64,000 bases of DNA, from positions 124,001-188,000 of the forward strand of contig JAKLJE010000002.1 in assembly GCA_023151315.1 (NCBI GenBank), read 5' to 3'. This document shows positions 17,748-26,606 of this stretch, piece by piece (positions within the stretch are counted from its first letter, which is position 1; every line of letters starts with the position of its first letter). The notes under the pieces are model-generated. The model worked only from the letters and a program-made list of their open reading frames with translations. It made no database searches and was not told where the DNA came from. Source of the DNA: Bacteroidia bacterium (GTDB lineage Bacteria > Bacteroidota > Bacteroidia > Palsa-965). A program made the translations under genes and the position numbers.

Positions 17748-18800
17748 CTATTTCGGCCTGACGTAAATGAATTCAACTCGCCGATTCATCGCATTTTCCT
17801 CTCCGGCTGGTCGTGATTCAGCATACCATGCTGTTGTGATGCGTGTTTCACTTATTCCGCGGTCGACGATATACTTCTTTACAGCTTCAGCTCTACGCCT
17901 TGACAGATCAAGATTGTCTTCCACATTACCAACGCTGTCGGTGTAACCGTTAATGATAATTTTCAGGCGCGCGTCTGTTTTCATTACGTTCACGACGGAA
18001 TCGAGCGGAACAAAGTATTGTTTTTTGATGACGTCTTTATCAGTGTCAAAGTAAATGATCGGACGCGAAACGGTGTTGCGTGGTATCGGCGGACCCGAAG
18101 TTGCGATTAATTCCAAATCGTCTATGTAGTAATAGCAGTAGGGATCGCTGGATTTATTCTTGGCGGTTTCAGGGAGTGAAATGGACTGCCAGTAATCTCC
18201 GAAGTAGCCGAACATTACTGATGTTTCTCCACCTACGGCAGTGAAATCAACAGAAATTTGAGTCCAGTTTCCGACCATTGTACTTCTACTGGTTCCGGGG
18301 ATATTTACTCCTTGAAACATCGGATTGGTTCTCGGATAAGCATCGTTGGTACCGAGAATCTTTATAAACGGCACATCCCAGAATTCCAGTTGCATGGATT
18401 GCATGGCGTATCGGCTTTTGGGACTGATAGCAATCCACATCGAGAAGTGATAATTCTGACCCGCTTTGAGTGTATCTGTCAGATTAAAAGCAATGTATTC
18501 TTTCCATTTACTTCTCTCAATATAAATTCCTGCAAACCCTACGCCGCTATGCGCTTTCATATCTTTCCCGAAGAAACGTGAACCGCAATACGGATGTTTG
18601 CCATCGGAATTGTAGTAATCGGTTGTGCCGAAACTGGGATTGAACCAACCGGGAATGTTATGGCGATCGAACGTATCGAGCGGAGGATTCGGTAATGTGA
18701 ATGAAGTATCTATCGTCTCAAAACCCGGGTTGGAAATAAGGTTTTGCGCTCTCAACATTGTGAGAGAACAGAAGAGTATGATAATAACGGATCGCAGCAT
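17748..18800 (-). CDS. Secreted OmpA-domain protein
   Basis: A 350-residue envelope protein. The signal peptide (about 1-18) leads into NLISNPGFE, the opening of a carbohydrate-binding-like jelly-roll domain (about 20-240). A C-terminal OmpA/MotB domain (about 245-350) contains YFDTDKDVIKKQY, INGYTDSVGNVEDNLDLSRRR and NRRVEF, including the Asp/Arg pair that holds meso-diaminopimelate in peptidoglycan. It probably anchors a ligand-binding domain to the cell wall. The same jelly-roll/OmpA arrangement is common in Bacteroidota. It is separated by 106 bp from the next gene and seems monocistronic. Confidence 0.87.
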   Translation of the reverse strand: MLRSVIIILFCSLTMLRAQNLISNPGFETIDTSFTLPNPPLDTFDRHNIPGWFNPSFGTTDYYNSDGKHPYCGSRFFGKDMKAHSGVGFAGIYIERSKWKEYIAFNLTDTLKAGQNYHFSMWIAISPKSRYAMQSMQLEFWDVPFIKILGTNDAYPRTNPMFQGVNIPGTSRSTMVGNWTQISVDFTAVGGETSVMFGYFGDYWQSISLPETAKNKSSDPYCYYYIDDLELIATSGPPIPRNTVSRPIIYFDTDKDVIKKQYFVPLDSVVNVMKTDARLKIIINGYTDSVGNVEDNLDLSRRRAEAVKKYIVDRGISETRITTAWYAESRPAGEENAMNRRVEFIYVRPK

Positions 18801-18857
18801 TTGAGTCAGGCAATATATTCAACGATCATAATGTAAGATTATTGCCGGAGATACACT

Positions 18858-19796
18858 TTAAGGTGAAATTTCTTTCCAAGCCAACGCAGCAGCTCCAAGA
18901 ACTGCGGCATTATCAGGGAGCATTGACAATTCAATTTTCACTTTACCGGCAAAATTTCGTAGCAGATAATGAGCAAAGTACTTACGCGTAGGAATCAGCA
19001 ATATATCCCCTGATTTTGCAACTCCACCGTAAAGGAAAATGTGCGATGGACTTGTTATAGCAACGGCATTCGCCAATGCGAAACCGAGTTTACGTGCAGT
19101 TTCATCAATGATCATCAAAGCGTTCAAATCGCCTTGAGCTGCTGCCGTCGCTACGTCACGTGCAGTGATGTGTTCAATGGAAGTGATGCCTGCAATTTGT
19201 TTTCCGCTTCTGATCAGATCTCTCGCGCTCCATACCACGCCCGTTGCAGAAACATAAGTTTCCAGGCATCCTTTGCGCCCGCATCCGCACTGTCGTCCGT
19301 TCTCTTCAATTATCACATGACCGAGTTCTCCTGCGAAACCGTCGTGTCCGTATACCAACTGATCATTCACAACAATTCCGCTGCCGAGTCCGGTACCAAG
19401 TGTTACGAGAATAAAATCTTTGATTCCTTTCGCTGCGCCGAATACTTGTTCTCCGATTGCAGCAGCATTCGCGTCGTTGGTAATGAATGCAGGTTTGTTC
19501 AGCGCAGCAGAAAATAATTTAACAAGCGGAATTATGCCTTGCCACGGCATATTCGGTGCGAATTCAATGCTTCCTGAAAAATAATTGGCACTCGGCGCTC
19601 CTATACCTATTGCGCTCAGTTGTGCGTTGTGTTTGGCGCATCCTTTTTCGATGCTCATCACCACTTCACGAACAAAATCTTCAGGCGTGTTGTGCCCTGT
19701 AGTTGGAATTGTTTCGGAGAAAAGTAAATTGCCTTCCCGAGAAACCAATCCGATTTCTGTGTTTGTTCCTCCGATGTCTATTCCTGCAACGTGCAT
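18858..19796 (-). CDS. ROK-family sugar kinase
   Basis: A 312-residue kinase. The ATP-binding signature AGIDIGGTNTEIG is at the N terminus, and the ROK zinc motif CGCGRKGCLETYVSATG is near residue 170, with the catalytic region FITNDANAAAIGE (about 100) before it. ROK enzymes phosphorylate glucose, N-acetylglucosamine or N-acetylmannosamine. ATG 19796 is chosen over an in-frame TTG 15 nt upstream. It is the third gene after GH92 and glycosylasparaginase, which favours a mannose- or GlcNAc-type substrate (inference). Confidence 0.92.
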   Translation of the reverse strand: MHVAGIDIGGTNTEIGLVSREGNLLFSETIPTTGHNTPEDFVREVVMSIEKGCAKHNAQLSAIGIGAPSANYFSGSIEFAPNMPWQGIIPLVKLFSAALNKPAFITNDANAAAIGEQVFGAAKGIKDFILVTLGTGLGSGIVVNDQLVYGHDGFAGELGHVIIEENGRQCGCGRKGCLETYVSATGVVWSARDLIRSGKQIAGITSIEHITARDVATAAAQGDLNALMIIDETARKLGFALANAVAITSPSHIFLYGGVAKSGDILLIPTRKYFAHYLLRNFAGKVKIELSMLPDNAAVLGAAALAWKEISP

Positions 19797-19799
19797 ATT

Positions 19800-19847
19800 C
19801 AAATTATTCAATGGGCAAATTATACAATGCTCAAATGATTCAATGCT
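19800..19847. repeat. Three tandem 16-bp units between glycosylasparaginase and ROK kinase
   Basis: CAAATTATTCAATGGG, CAAATTATACAATGCT and CAAATGATTCAATGCT follow head to tail with no spacer, filling almost the whole 55-bp gap between the two genes. No protein is encoded. They resemble the short AT-rich intergenic tandem repeats seen in other Bacteroidota. Confidence 0.7.
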
Positions 19848-19851
19848 CGGA

Positions 19852-20847
19852 TTACTTCACGTAGGAATCTGCATCGATCAATTCATTTTTCTTGTCCTGA
19901 TACAGTGCATAATTGAACCCTTTGTGCAGACCATAAGCACCATGTTCTCCGTTCTTGTTTACGGCGAGAATTCCAACTTGAAAATCTTTGAAGTTCGGAT
20001 GTTTTTTCACGATGCGGGTTATCGCTTCCTCGCACGCACTTTGCGGTGTGGCTCCGCGACGCATTTCTTCAACTGCAACGTGTGATGCAAGTGTACGCAG
20101 AACTGTTTCGCCAAGACCGGTGCATGTTGCTGCACCTACATCGCCGTCTACGAAAAGTCCGGCACCGATAATCGGTGAATCACCCACACGACCGTGCATT
20201 TTCCAAGCAAGTCCGCTTGTAGTACAAGCTCCTGCCATTGCTCCGTCCTGATCAATCACCAGCAATCCGATTGTATCGTGATTTTCAATATTGATGATGG
20301 GCTTATAGTTTTTTTCCTTCAACCATTCCTGCCACGCTTTTTCCGTTGTCGGTGTGAGTTTGTTCTTCAGTCGTTTCATTCCGATGGATTCCGCAAACAA
20401 TTCAGCACCTTCGCCCACCATCATTACGTGCGGCGTTTTTTCCATTACTGCACGAGCCAACGAAATCGGATGTTCAATTCCCTGCACAAACGCAACACTT
20501 CCGGCTTGTCCGCCATCAACCATGATTGATGCATCCAGCGTTACAATTCCATCGCGATCAGGAAAACCTCCCAGACCTACACTGGTGTTGTTCGGATCAG
20601 CTTCCACAATCCATACTCCGCGTTCTGCTGCATCAAGTGCATTGCCGCCTTCACTTAAAACTTTCCATGCTGCTTCATTCGCCGCGATGCCGTGATTCCA
20701 GGTTGATATTACAATGGGAAGACCGCTTTTACTTTTGGGATTGTTCTTCACAACTTTTGGATCTTCTCCCTGCGCGGATAATTTACCGCCCACTCCTGTT
20801 AATGCAGCCGCCATTGCTGTGGTCTTTATGAAGGTTTTTCTGTCCAT
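19852..20847 (-). CDS. N4-(beta-N-acetylglucosaminyl)-L-asparaginase (glycosylasparaginase)
   Basis: An N-terminal nucleophile hydrolase of 331 residues that splits the GlcNAc-Asn bond left after N-glycan trimming. The self-cleavage site and nucleophile Thr lie in ENHDTIGLL (about residue 196). Downstream ACTTSGLAWKMHGRVGDSPI and GAATCTGLGE form the substrate pocket, very like the Elizabethkingia enzyme. The N terminus (DRKTFIKTT...LSAQG) is a signal peptide with RK rather than the RR of a Tat signal. The ATG is 36 nt after the GH92 stop, and the gene is followed by the ROK kinase. Confidence 0.93.
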   Translation of the reverse strand: MDRKTFIKTTAMAAALTGVGGKLSAQGEDPKVVKNNPKSKSGLPIVISTWNHGIAANEAAWKVLSEGGNALDAAERGVWIVEADPNNTSVGLGGFPDRDGIVTLDASIMVDGGQAGSVAFVQGIEHPISLARAVMEKTPHVMMVGEGAELFAESIGMKRLKNKLTPTTEKAWQEWLKEKNYKPIINIENHDTIGLLVIDQDGAMAGACTTSGLAWKMHGRVGDSPIIGAGLFVDGDVGAATCTGLGETVLRTLASHVAVEEMRRGATPQSACEEAITRIVKKHPNFKDFQVGILAVNKNGEHGAYGLHKGFNYALYQDKKNELIDADSYVK

Positions 20848-20883
20848 CTGATTCCGTAATTAACTGAATTGAAAAGTAACGTT

Positions 20884-23862
20884 TTATTTGGTCACAATAG
20901 TAATCTCGTCTGCAAACAACCAGGCCGGTTTTCCTGCTCCCGGATGTCCAACCGGGCATTTGCCGATTCCGCTTACTGTGACGTGAAGGTAGCGACCGGT
21001 TTTGTTCATTTGTCCTCCGTACGTGGCGACTTGTAAATTTCCGTTTGCCGCATCCGCAACACTTCTTAAAGGTTTTTCATTGATCATCATCGGTTCAGGA
21101 TAAGCGTTCGGCAAGTCGCTGAGATTGTACCCTATTTTCACCGGAAGGAATATCCATGAATTCTCGTCTCGAAGGAAATTGATGTAAACAGAATCAATAG
21201 TCTTGCTGCTGCCCATGTCAATCGTGATATCAATATCTGTGCCTTCATATCCCTGCCACAATCCGGTTCTGAAATTGGTAGTGCCTTTCAATCCGTCTAT
21301 TAACGCACGATCACCTCCTGCGGAATATTGCGGTGCGTATGCATTGCGGATTTGAATGCTTTCCCATGCAGGAGCTTTGTAGAAGTGAGCAGTTGCAGTG
21401 TCGCTATGTTGTCCATTATCAACGGAAACGGAAAACGTTTTAATGATGCTGTTTTCTGAGATTGTGATTGGATGAACCCATTTGGTCCATGTGCCGCTGT
21501 TGATACTGTAGAAAATGTCATTCGTTTGATCCAATGTTGCCAAACTTATTCTCAATTCTTCAATGAAAGTAAGTGACTTTACATCGGTTATCCATGGTGT
21601 GACTGCAGTTTGCGCTTCTGTCCAAACAAAATACGGTTTGTTGTTATTCGCTGGAGGCTCATTTGTTTTCTTTGTTTCAATTTTCGAACCGTTCATGATA
21701 TCTGAGAATGGCAGAATATTATTTCCCATAGGATTCTTCGTTGTCAAAATCGTGTAAGGATTTGTTACAACCGCATTCTCTGCAACCAGTGTAAATGTTT
21801 TTCCGTTTTCAAGACGGAACTGAACTTTATCAAACTGTGGACTTCCAATAACAAATTCAGGTTTGCCCGGTGTTACGGAATAGAATCCTGAAGCACTTAA
21901 GACATACCATGCGCTCATCTGACCGCAATCTTCATTTCCTGATAAACCATCAGCTTCTGCTTTGTAAAGCGAGTTGCAAATATTATGTACGATTTTCTGT
22001 GCTTTATCATCACGGCCGATTATTGAATACAGATACGCCATGTGATGACTTGGCTCATTACCATGAGCGTATTGACCAATTAATCCCGTAATATCAGCCT
22101 GATCACGTCCGGTAGTTTTTGATGATGCTGAGAATAGTGAATCGAGATGCGTTTCGAATTTGTCGGCACTGCCCATTACTCGCAGCAACCCTGTTGGATC
22201 ATGTTGTACAGCTAAACTGTATTGCCAGGCATTCGCTTCGGTATAATGAAAATTTACTTCATAAGGGTTGAAAGGAGTGATGAACGAATTGTTCATTCTG
22301 GCCTGCAGAAATCCGGTTTCAGGATTGTAAAGATTTTTCCAGCTGTTCGCGCGTTTTGAAAAGTAGCGATAAAGCGAATCGTTCTTCATTCGCAGCGCGC
22401 ACTGAGCAATGCACCAGTCGTCATAAGCATATTCCAATGTCTTTGATACAGATTCTCCTTCTTCTTCAGCCGGAATATAACCGCAGCTCTTATAGGCTTT
22501 CAATCCTGTTCGGTCCTGCATGGCAGAAGAAACCATGGCTTCCAACGCAAGAGTAGTGTCGTAGCCGGTAAGTCCTTTCATCCACGCATCTGCAATCACA
22601 GAAACACTGTGATAGCCGATCATGCAGTCCGTTTCATTGGACGATAATTCCCAAACCGGTAAGCGTCCGCTTTCCTTGTATTGCTGCAGAAATGTGTTGA
22701 TGAAATCATTCGTACGTTTCTGCTGAACAATTGTGAAGAGCGGATGCAAAGCACGATACGTATCCCAAAGTGAGAATACCGTGTAACGCTGATGAACTGT
22801 ATCGCGGTACACTTTGTGATCCATTCCCTGATAATCACCGTTTACATCGCAATACACGTTTGGTGCAATGAAACAGTGATAAAGCGCCGTGTAGAAAATT
22901 TCCTTTTTCACTTCATCTGCAGTTTCCACTTCAATTCGATTCAGCTCGGAGTTCCAATGCGCTTTGGTTTTTGCACGCACCGCATCGAAATTCATTTCTG
23001 CAGTTTCTGTATTCAGATTCAGTTGCGCATTTTCAGAGCTTACTGGTGAAAGCGCGACTTTCACTTCAACGCTGCTGCTATTTTCAAATTGAAAAACAAT
23101 TTTCACATCCTTGGCAGAAGAACTGTCGGTATGAAGTGTTTTTCCCTGCGACCAAAAATGATGTTTGAAAGGCTCAGAAAATTCAGCGTAAAACCATAAT
23201 TGCTGATTCGTTGCCCACGCTTTTGAAAATCTTTTACCGCGGATGGTATGATCATTCACTACTTCGATTTTGCATTCCAGTACTTCATCGCGATGCGCCA
23301 TGTCCAGAATAATCCACGGTTGTTCTGTTCCACTGAAAGCATATCGATGAACACCAACACGAGGAGAAGCGGTAAGTTCTGCATTCACTCCATTATCCAG
23401 CTTTACCTGATAGTAACCTGCTTCCGCTTTTTCATTTTGATGAGAGAAAGTGGAAGTGTATGCAGGCTGTTTGTCATTTCCGTTGGAGTATTTCAACTCT
23501 CCGCTGCCGGGCATGAGCATAATATCACCGTAATCGCTGCAACCGGTTCCGCTCAGATGCGTGTGTGAGAATCCGTAAATCAGTGAATCATCATAATGAT
23601 AACCTGAACAACCGTCCCAACTTCCGTCAATTCTTGTGTCAGGACTCAATTGCACCATCCCGAAAGGAGCTGTTGCACCCGGAAATGTGTGTCCGTGTCC
23701 TCCTGTCCCGATGAAAGGATCGACGTAGCGGGAGAAGTTGGTAGAAACAGAATCGAACTCCCATTTGTAACACGCTTCGGAATCTGACGACTTTGTGTCG
23801 CACGAAGTTGCTCCGAATATAAGTGTGGAATAGACAGCGAGAAGTGATAAGCGAATAATCAT
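20884..23862 (-). CDS. GH92 alpha-mannosidase lipoprotein with accessory C-terminal domains
   Basis: An exo-alpha-mannosidase of 992 residues. The lipobox IFGATSC ends the signal peptide. The GH92 N-terminal hallmark DPFIGTGGHGHTFPGA follows, then the catalytic core with NEPSHHMAYLY and GNEDCGQMSAWYVLSASGFY (catalytic acid Glu region, about residue 600). The C-terminal third adds a chitobiase-type beta domain and an F5/8-like domain (GLWQGYEGTDIDITIDMG). ATG 23862 is preferred over the ATG at 23916, as it directly begins the signal peptide. Surface-exposed action on high-mannose N-glycans fits the two downstream genes. Confidence 0.93.
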   Translation of the reverse strand: MIIRLSLLAVYSTLIFGATSCDTKSSDSEACYKWEFDSVSTNFSRYVDPFIGTGGHGHTFPGATAPFGMVQLSPDTRIDGSWDGCSGYHYDDSLIYGFSHTHLSGTGCSDYGDIMLMPGSGELKYSNGNDKQPAYTSTFSHQNEKAEAGYYQVKLDNGVNAELTASPRVGVHRYAFSGTEQPWIILDMAHRDEVLECKIEVVNDHTIRGKRFSKAWATNQQLWFYAEFSEPFKHHFWSQGKTLHTDSSSAKDVKIVFQFENSSSVEVKVALSPVSSENAQLNLNTETAEMNFDAVRAKTKAHWNSELNRIEVETADEVKKEIFYTALYHCFIAPNVYCDVNGDYQGMDHKVYRDTVHQRYTVFSLWDTYRALHPLFTIVQQKRTNDFINTFLQQYKESGRLPVWELSSNETDCMIGYHSVSVIADAWMKGLTGYDTTLALEAMVSSAMQDRTGLKAYKSCGYIPAEEEGESVSKTLEYAYDDWCIAQCALRMKNDSLYRYFSKRANSWKNLYNPETGFLQARMNNSFITPFNPYEVNFHYTEANAWQYSLAVQHDPTGLLRVMGSADKFETHLDSLFSASSKTTGRDQADITGLIGQYAHGNEPSHHMAYLYSIIGRDDKAQKIVHNICNSLYKAEADGLSGNEDCGQMSAWYVLSASGFYSVTPGKPEFVIGSPQFDKVQFRLENGKTFTLVAENAVVTNPYTILTTKNPMGNNILPFSDIMNGSKIETKKTNEPPANNNKPYFVWTEAQTAVTPWITDVKSLTFIEELRISLATLDQTNDIFYSINSGTWTKWVHPITISENSIIKTFSVSVDNGQHSDTATAHFYKAPAWESIQIRNAYAPQYSAGGDRALIDGLKGTTNFRTGLWQGYEGTDIDITIDMGSSKTIDSVYINFLRDENSWIFLPVKIGYNLSDLPNAYPEPMMINEKPLRSVADAANGNLQVATYGGQMNKTGRYLHVTVSGIGKCPVGHPGAGKPAWLFADEITIVTK

Positions 23863-23866
23863 GTCG

Positions 23867-23873
23867 CAAGATA
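23867..23873 (-). promoter_or_regulatory. -7-like box giving a near-leaderless GH92 transcript
   Basis: TATCTTG on the minus strand is one T short of TAnnTTTG and lies 4 nt before the ATG at 23862. The same 4-nt geometry recurs before other genes in the window, so transcription may begin at or next to the start codon. Confidence 0.4.
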
Positions 23874-23876
23874 ATA

Positions 23877-23901
23877 ACAGATGGCCTGAATTGTCATCTG
23901 T
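23877..23901. promoter_or_regulatory. Inverted repeat between divergent GH92 and esterase genes
   Basis: ACAGATG and CATCTGT form a 7-bp inverted repeat with an 11-nt spacer in the 65-bp divergent gap, immediately upstream of the GH92 -7-like box. It could bind a dimeric regulator serving both directions, but the arms are short. Confidence 0.3.
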
Positions 23902-23927
23902 ACGCGATGGAATCATTAATTTTGGAC

Positions 23928-25307
23928 ATGATCAAATACATTCTGCCTTTGGCTTTGCTGTTGGCTTCATGCGGTGATAGTTCGACGGATGGGAATTCAT
24001 CTGATTCGTCGACAACCACAGAGGAAGCGGTTGCTGTCATTGAAGCCGGTAGTATCGGCGAAGTTTCCTGCAAACAAAATTCTGCAGTTTCATATTCCGT
24101 TTACATTCCTGCTAACGCGGTTCCCGATTCCGTTTATCCGGTTGTGATGTTCTTTGCTCCCGACGGGAAAGGAGTGAAGCCATTGCAGTTGTATAAATCG
24201 ATTGCGGATAAATGGAATTTCATTCTTGTTGGTTCCAATTCGAATAAGAATGGAATGGAAGCGGCACTTGCAATTGAAATCGGAAACACAATTGTGAATG
24301 ATGTAAAAGGTCGTTTCAATATTGATCCTGCACGAATATATCTCAGCGGATTTTCAGGTGGAGCTCGCGTTGCTTCCGGAGTGGCTTTAACGCGTCTTGA
24401 TGTTACAGGAGTTATCGGGTGTTCTGCTTCGCCTCCGAAATCATTACAGCCATTGGCATTTGTTGGTGTTGCAGGATTAGGTGATATGAACTATCTCGAG
24501 TTGAAGAAATTTGTTGCTGCTGAAGAAGGTAAACCCGGTTTGCACGAGTTGCTTGTTTTTGATGGTAAGCATGATTGGCCTCCTGCGCCTGTGATGCAGA
24601 ATGCGATGCTTATGGTCTCGCTCTACCAACCCGGAACTGCAATGTCCGGCGATCTCAATCAGATGGCGGATTCACTTACGCATTACGTTTTGAAAGGCTG
24701 CGATACGCTGTCAAAAGTGAGTTGTTTGCTGGAGCAGAATCTGCTGTTGTCTGCTATTCATGCAGAGAAGAATCTGTCATCAGTTGGTTTGCTTGAGTCG
24801 CGCTACGATAAACTGAAAAATTCTTCTTGCGTGCGGAGCGATGAGCAGAAATGGAAGTCGATTGAGAAGAACGAAGCTGAATTGCAGAAGTTACTGTCAG
24901 AGTCCGTGCTGACTCGGGACACAACATGGTGGAGACAGAATTCCGATTCTTATTTTACTTCGAAAACAGATGGTCCTGAAAAGTACATGCGTGATCGTTT
25001 GCGCGGATATGTGAGTTTGTTGTGCTATACCTATTGCAATCAGGCGTTTTCAATGAACAATATGCACGCAGCCGAGAAGCTTGTAAAAGTGTACAGTATA
25101 GTTGATCCGGATAACGCAGAATGGGCGTACATGCAGGCAGGGTTATATGCTCGTTTGGGTGTCCGTGAATTCGTTATTCCTGCATTGGATAAGGCAGTTG
25201 CGTTGGGATTTTCCGATCTGCAGCGGTTGAATTCTGATCCGGTCTTTGCATCATTTAGCTCAGAGGCAGGTTTTCAACAAATACTGGCCAAAATTCAGAG
25301 CAAGTAG
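23928..25307 (+). CDS. Lipoprotein with alpha/beta-hydrolase (esterase-like) domain
   Basis: A 459-residue lipoprotein with lipobox LLLASC near residue 14. The N-terminal half resembles secreted polyhydroxybutyrate-depolymerase/feruloyl-esterase folds: nucleophile elbow IYLSGFSGGARVA (Ser about residue 143) and a likely catalytic His in DGKHDWPP (about 217). The C-terminal half is helical and ends with a TPR-like pair (NAEWAYMQAGLYARLG, then DLQRLNSDPVFASF). An in-frame ATG at 23907 would add seven residues. It is transcribed divergently from the GH92 set, so a role in removing acyl or acetyl groups from glycans is possible but unproven. Confidence 0.8.
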   Translation: MIKYILPLALLLASCGDSSTDGNSSDSSTTTEEAVAVIEAGSIGEVSCKQNSAVSYSVYIPANAVPDSVYPVVMFFAPDGKGVKPLQLYKSIADKWNFILVGSNSNKNGMEAALAIEIGNTIVNDVKGRFNIDPARIYLSGFSGGARVASGVALTRLDVTGVIGCSASPPKSLQPLAFVGVAGLGDMNYLELKKFVAAEEGKPGLHELLVFDGKHDWPPAPVMQNAMLMVSLYQPGTAMSGDLNQMADSLTHYVLKGCDTLSKVSCLLEQNLLLSAIHAEKNLSSVGLLESRYDKLKNSSCVRSDEQKWKSIEKNEAELQKLLSESVLTRDTTWWRQNSDSYFTSKTDGPEKYMRDRLRGYVSLLCYTYCNQAFSMNNMHAAEKLVKVYSIVDPDNAEWAYMQAGLYARLGVREFVIPALDKAVALGFSDLQRLNSDPVFASFSSEAGFQQILAKIQSK

Positions 25308-25329
25308 AATAATTCGGAGATACTGATCG

Positions 25330-25337
25330 TATCTTTG
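25330..25337 (+). promoter_or_regulatory. -7 box TATCTTTG giving a leaderless transcript
   Basis: An exact TAnnTTTG match 4 nt before the ATG at 25342. With the usual spacing the transcript would start on the A of the start codon. Confidence 0.55.
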
Positions 25338-25341
25338 CAAT

Positions 25342-25713
25342 ATGAAAGCGTTTGGAGGAGTAATTCTTGCCTTCATTATTTTGTTCAGTTCGATGTCTCG
25401 CGGCGTTGTAGTTGCTGATTATTTGCTGAATAAAGATTACATCGCTAAAGTGCTCTGCGTTAACCGCGACAAACCTGAGATGAAATGTAACGGTAAGTGT
25501 CATCTTGCGAAGCAACTGAAAAAGCAGGATGCTGCCGAAGGTCAAACTGAAAAGTCAGGAAAAACGGTGCGCACCTTGGATGAAGTGAATCTGACTAATG
25601 AAAATGTTTCCACTTCAATTTCTGTTATTTTCTCTATTGAAATATTGAGTTTCAAACCCCATACCGGTCAACCCGGATCACTCCCTTTAGTTATCGATCA
25701 TCCGCCTTGCTGA
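25342..25713 (+). CDS. Small Cys-containing envelope protein (first gene of MbnP cluster)
   Basis: A 123-residue protein. An N-terminal hydrophobic segment (about 6-24) is a signal anchor or signal peptide. The mature start has YLLNKDYIAKVLCVNRDKPE followed by MKCNGKCHLAKQLKK, i.e. C-x10-C-x3-C plus a His, and the protein ends in HPPC. I recognise the pattern from unnamed Bacteroidota proteins that sit beside MbnP-type or copper/iron transport genes, but no function is established. Cys/His content suggests metal binding. It has its own leaderless-type promoter and precedes the MbnP gene by 59 bp. Confidence 0.75.
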   Translation: MKAFGGVILAFIILFSSMSRGVVVADYLLNKDYIAKVLCVNRDKPEMKCNGKCHLAKQLKKQDAAEGQTEKSGKTVRTLDEVNLTNENVSTSISVIFSIEILSFKPHTGQPGSLPLVIDHPPC

Positions 25714-25772
25714 GTTCTTTTGATTTCTGCTTTTTAATTACAATCAAAACGAATTCAAAAATTAACTTACAA

Positions 25773-26555
25773 ATGAAAAAGAAAATATTTTTTACTGCTA
25801 TGATTGCAGTGGCTGCAACATTGATTTTTTCGGGTTGCAAAAAAGACGGACAAGATCCTGCTGAGGATGATCATCATTCCGGAACCGGAACCGTGCGGAT
25901 CAATTTCCGTCAGATGTTTGGTGACAGTTTGTTAGAGTTAGGCTTAGAGGCATACCCGACAGCAAACAATGATACAATTACTGTGAACATGCTGAAGTAC
26001 TATGTAACCAATATTAAACTTACAGATGATGTTGGTAATGTCTATTCAGTTCCCAACAGCTATTTTCTGATTAACGCAGCGAATTCAGGTTCTCAAACGA
26101 TTACATTAAGCGATATTCCGGGTGGTCATTACACTACGCTGACGTTTTTATTGGGTGTTGATAGCGCGCGCAATGTGTCAGGAGCTCAGACCGGCGCGTT
26201 GGATCCTGCGAACGGTATGTTCTGGACCTGGAGTACGGGTTACATTATGGCGAAGTTGGAAGGTACATCACCACAATCAACTGCTGCTGCAAACTCTGTT
26301 ACATTCCACTTAGGAGGTTTTTCAGGTGCGAACAGTGCGCTGCGTTGGGTGTCAATTCCATTAACTACACATTTGAGCGTGACGTCAACAGGCAATCCAC
26401 TTGTTACTGTTAAAGCTGATGCCGCGGAGTGGTTTAAAACACCAACAACGTTGGATCTTGCAGTTACAAATGATGTTACCATGCCCGGAGCAGCTGCAAA
26501 CGTGATTGTCAATAATTACTCAGACATGTTCACGCTGATCAGCGTACAGAACTGA
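25773..26555 (+). CDS. MbnP-family lipoprotein
   Basis: A 260-residue lipoprotein with lipobox IFSGC. The mature part holds a His-rich stretch (DDHHSGTG) and the MbnP-family core: VRINFRQMFGDSLLELG, KYYVTNIKLTDDVGN, LIN...LSDIPGGHYTTLTFLLGVD and MFWTWSTGYIMAKLEG. MbnP was first described next to methanobactin genes and binds copper with its partner MbnH; most Bacteroidota homologues have no link to methanobactin. The start is ATG 25773, where the signal peptide begins; the in-frame ATG at 25707 overlaps the previous gene. No MbnH-type dihaem peroxidase is nearby. Confidence 0.87.
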   Translation: MKKKIFFTAMIAVAATLIFSGCKKDGQDPAEDDHHSGTGTVRINFRQMFGDSLLELGLEAYPTANNDTITVNMLKYYVTNIKLTDDVGNVYSVPNSYFLINAANSGSQTITLSDIPGGHYTTLTFLLGVDSARNVSGAQTGALDPANGMFWTWSTGYIMAKLEGTSPQSTAAANSVTFHLGGFSGANSALRWVSIPLTTHLSVTSTGNPLVTVKADAAEWFKTPTTLDLAVTNDVTMPGAAANVIVNNYSDMFTLISVQN

Positions 26556-26564
26556 TAAACACAC

Positions 26565-26605
26565 GGGCGGATTATTAGAAATGGATGATCCGCCCTCTTT
26601 TCTCT
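26565..26605 (+). terminator. Hairpin after the MbnP gene, touching the next start codon
   Basis: GGGCGGAT and ATCCGCCC form an 8-bp stem around a 15-nt loop, followed by TCTTTTCTCTT. It ends 1 nt before the ATG at 26607. It may terminate the MbnP message, or act as an attenuator or translational block for the downstream gene. Confidence 0.6.
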
Positions 26606-26606
26606 T

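Noticed and set aside
19852-20847. Tat export of the glycosylasparaginase
   Set aside because: The N terminus has Arg-Lys, not the twin Arg, so a Sec-type or atypical signal is safer.
23917-23924. TAATTTTG as the promoter of the esterase lipoprotein
   Set aside because: It matches TAnnTTTG but the start site would fall after the ATG at 23928, so it would not produce a usable message for that start.
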